From an uncultured Clostridia bacterium (GTDB taxonomy: Bacteria > Bacillota > Clostridia > Lachnospirales > Lachnospiraceae), in the NCBI GenBank assembly GCA_947088195.1, contig CAMUFS010000183.1, forward strand, positions 1 to 6,406: 6,406 bases of DNA, given 5' to 3'. The translations under genes and the position numbers were made by a program. Below, one piece after another: positions 4,440 through 6,406 of this stretch (within the stretch, counting starts at the first letter, position 1; every line of letters starts with the position of its first letter). Below the pieces are notes generated by a model. It was not told the DNA's origin, did no database searches, and was given only the letters and a program-made list of their open reading frames with translations.

Positions 4440-6251
4440 GTGGCACAGAAGGACTTGAAGCCGGTACGAACCAAGGAAGAAGCAAAGGAGAGGGGCAGAA
4501 ACGGTGGCATAAAATCTGGGGAGGTCCGAAGGGCAAAAAAAACCATGCGTGAGACAGCAAAAGTTCTCATGTCAATGGAGGTAGTTGGACAAAAAAATAA
4601 GCTCAACTTGGAAGCCTTTGGCATCAAAAAGGGAGATCAGAATTATCAAACAGCGGTTGTTGTCCGACTTCTGCAAAAGGCTTTGGTCGAAGGTGACACA
4701 TCTGCTATCCGGTTGATCGGAGAATTAACTGGAGATTTGAACCGTTTTAGTTTCATACCGGAGGAAGAAAGTGAAATTGTCGAGATAACATATCCAGCAA
4801 TTAATCTGCCTAATAATGGAAGGGATAAGAAAAATGTCTTCGAGCTTGCACCCCAGGCTGGACCTCAGACACAGTTTATGACATCATCGGCTGATATTAT
4901 CATATATGGAGGTGCTGCCGGAGGAGGGAAGACATATGCCTTGTTATTGGAGTCGCTTCGACACAAAGATGTCAAGGGTTTTGGTGCTGTGATATTTCGT
5001 CATAACTACAATCAGATAACGGCAGAAGGCGGTCTGTGGGACGCCAGTAATAAGATATTTGGACAGGTTCCAGATGCCCACTCACGGAAGTCACCGAAAT
5101 TACATTGGAGGTTTGATGGTGGTGCGAAGCTAAGTTTTGCTCACATTGAAAGAGATGAGGACCTCGGATCATGGCAAGGCACAGAGATTGCTTATATTGG
5201 TTTTGACGAACTGACACATTTCACAAAACATCAGTTTCTGTATATGCTCTCTCGAAACAGAACTACTTGTGGCATTCGCCCGTATGTGAGAGCGACCTGC
5301 AACCCTGATGCAGATTCATGGGTAGCAGAGTTTATTAGCTGGTGGATAGACCAGGAAACTGGCTATGCAATCCCAGAACGATCAGGGCAAGTAAGGTGGA
5401 TGGTGATGCTAAATGATGTCATCTATTGGGAAAACACTCCTGAGGAGTTAGCAAAGAAATATGAGGTCAATGTGGAGGACTGCAAAAGTGTTACATTCAT
5501 TGCAAGTTATCTGGAAAATAATAAAATCTTGATGGAAAGCGATCCTGGATATTTGGCAAACTTGAAGGCAATGACAGAGGTTGACATGGAACGGTTACTT
5601 AGAGGCAACTGGAAGATAAAGGCAGCAGCAGGACTAATGTTTAAAAGAACTAAAGTCAATATGCTGGAAGTATTACCTACAGATGTGGTTTTGTGGGCGA
5701 GAGGCTGGGACTTAGCGGCGACTTCGGAGGACGAAAACGGAGAACCTGCATATACGGCTGGTGTGCTAATCGGTAAACGCAAAAATGGGCGCTATATTGT
5801 TGCTGATGTGATTAACCGTAGATTGGATTCCGCTGAAGTACGAGAGCTGATTAAAATGACCTGTATTGCAGACAAGGCAAAGTACGGAAGGGTAATAACA
5901 CGCCTTCCTCAAGACCCAGGACAGGCGGGCAAGGCGCAGGCACAGAGCTTTTTGAAATTTCTGTCAGGATTTGCTGTAAAGATACTCCCAGAATCAGGGG
6001 ATAAGGTTACAAGAGCAGAACCATTCTCGGCGCAGTGGCTTGGACTTGAAGGAATGGACAAAGGAAATGTAGATATTCTGGCAGCAGACTGGAACGAGAT
6101 GTATTTTAACCAGCTTGAGAGCTTTCCACAATCCCAGTTTAAGGATATGGTAGATGCAAGCAGTTCTGCCTTCAGCGAGATAGAGAACGGCTGGACATAT
6201 TCGGCGCCGCCTTCAGACAGTAATCTAGGTAAGAGTAGTTATTGGAGGTAA
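4440..6251 (+). CDS. Terminase large subunit with a small-terminase-like N-terminal domain
   Basis: 603 residues from GTG 4440. The packaging motor couples ATP hydrolysis to DNA translocation and cuts the concatemer. Residues 21-105 (NGGIKSGEVRRAKK, then a helix and QTAVVVRLLQKALVEGD) resemble the small terminase-type proteins usually encoded separately in Firmicutes phages. The ATPase follows: Walker A GGAAGGGKT (157-165), Walker B IAYIGFDEL (250-258; Asp256, Glu257) and the coupling motif ATCNP (285-289). The RNase H-like nuclease has GWDLA (Asp424), QDPGQAG (Asp492) and DMVDAS (Asp572). All key residues are present, so it should be active; it belongs to the Terminase_6 type. The start is chosen because AAGGTGGTG (4423-4431) is well spaced for GTG 4440. 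An ATG at 4438 has equally good spacing but is out of frame and stops after six codons. Reading from upstream TTG 4410 or GTG 4431 would put the start before or inside the ribosome site. The next gene begins five bases after the stop. Confidence 0.95.
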   Translation: MAQKDLKPVRTKEEAKERGRNGGIKSGEVRRAKKTMRETAKVLMSMEVVGQKNKLNLEAFGIKKGDQNYQTAVVVRLLQKALVEGDTSAIRLIGELTGDLNRFSFIPEEESEIVEITYPAINLPNNGRDKKNVFELAPQAGPQTQFMTSSADIIIYGGAAGGGKTYALLLESLRHKDVKGFGAVIFRHNYNQITAEGGLWDASNKIFGQVPDAHSRKSPKLHWRFDGGAKLSFAHIERDEDLGSWQGTEIAYIGFDELTHFTKHQFLYMLSRNRTTCGIRPYVRATCNPDADSWVAEFISWWIDQETGYAIPERSGQVRWMVMLNDVIYWENTPEELAKKYEVNVEDCKSVTFIASYLENNKILMESDPGYLANLKAMTEVDMERLLRGNWKIKAAAGLMFKRTKVNMLEVLPTDVVLWARGWDLAATSEDENGEPAYTAGVLIGKRKNGRYIVADVINRRLDSAEVRELIKMTCIADKAKYGRVITRLPQDPGQAGKAQAQSFLKFLSGFAVKILPESGDKVTRAEPFSAQWLGLEGMDKGNVDILAADWNEMYFNQLESFPQSQFKDMVDASSSAFSEIENGWTYSAPPSDSNLGKSSYWR

Positions 6252-6256
6252 AATTG

Positions 6257-6406
6257 GTGGAAGAATTAACAGATAAAGACTTACACTGTATTGCAAGACA
6301 GTTACAGAGTGCATGGTGCGCACCCGAACAAGAAGAAATAGATACATATCAAATGTTTTATGGATGCTGGTATTGTAAATATTCCCATGAATGCAAAACA
6401 CCTGAC
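6257..6406 (+). CDS. Cys-rich protein, partial (runs off the right edge)
   Basis: The first 50 residues of a gene that is open at the window end. The start is probably GTG 6257, with TTGGAGGTAA (6242-6251) overlapping the terminase stop, eight bases upstream. TTG 6254, one codon earlier, is the alternative. Cysteines at 11, 21, 37, 40 and 46, especially CWYCKYSHEC (37-46), suggest a small metal-binding site, but the fourth ligand may lie beyond the edge. No family is recognised. Its tight coupling to the terminase places it in the packaging/structural operon. Confidence 0.65.
   Translation, partial: MEELTDKDLHCIARQLQSAWCAPEQEEIDTYQMFYGCWYCKYSHECKTPD

Noticed and set aside
4438..4458. ATG at 4438 as the terminase start, with ideal spacing from AAGGTGG
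   Set aside because: It is out of frame with the terminase and stops after six codons (TGA at 4456-4458). GTG 4440 is in frame and nearly as well spaced.
3729..4627. Long minus-strand reading frames opposite the small genes and the terminase start
   Set aside because: They lie antisense to genes with clear ribosome sites, lack their own, and translate to low-complexity Ser/Leu/Phe-rich strings typical of shadow frames.

Overview
The window looks like part of a tailed-phage (Caudoviricetes) genome or prophage from a low-to-moderate-GC Firmicute, most likely a gut clostridium. This rests on tight plus-strand packing, strong AGGAGG or AAGGTGG ribosome sites, TTGACA promoters, U-tailed hairpin terminators, and a terminase preceded by small genes of Firmicutes-phage type. 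All supported genes are on the plus strand. The host assignment is inference from style, not from a match.

Region 1 (1-264) has no convincing gene. It holds two U-tailed hairpins and a weak extended -10 promoter. Region 2 (265-2988) is a translationally coupled four-gene cassette: a ParB/sulfiredoxin-fold protein, a PIG-L/LmbE zinc N-deacetylase, a WbqC-family protein and a small DDD-motif glycosyltransferase resembling the TET-associated glycosyltransferases. The stops and starts overlap or nearly touch, so the four are probably made together. My main hypothesis is a phage DNA-base hypermodification pathway: the glycosyltransferase adds an N-acetylated sugar to a hydroxylated base, PIG-L unmasks an amine, and WbqC decorates it. 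ParB-like proteins often accompany such pathways.

Region 3 (2989-4330) has two monocistron-like units, each preceded by nearly the same promoter/operator: TTGACA, a 16-bp spacer and a 28-bp block with iterated TACGA. The first drives a protein like the C-terminal domain of RarA/MgsA that carries a QLSLF sliding-clamp-binding motif. The second drives two small phage proteins of unknown function.

Region 4 (4331-6406) starts with a terminator-like hairpin whose loop contains a 10-bp tandem repeat followed by a perfect TATAAT. Next is a terminase with complete ATPase and nuclease motifs and an N-terminal extension that resembles a separate small-terminase-type protein. A Cys-rich partial gene runs off the right edge. 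The terminase presumably opens the packaging/structural module, and the regions to its left look like accessory and DNA-metabolism genes.
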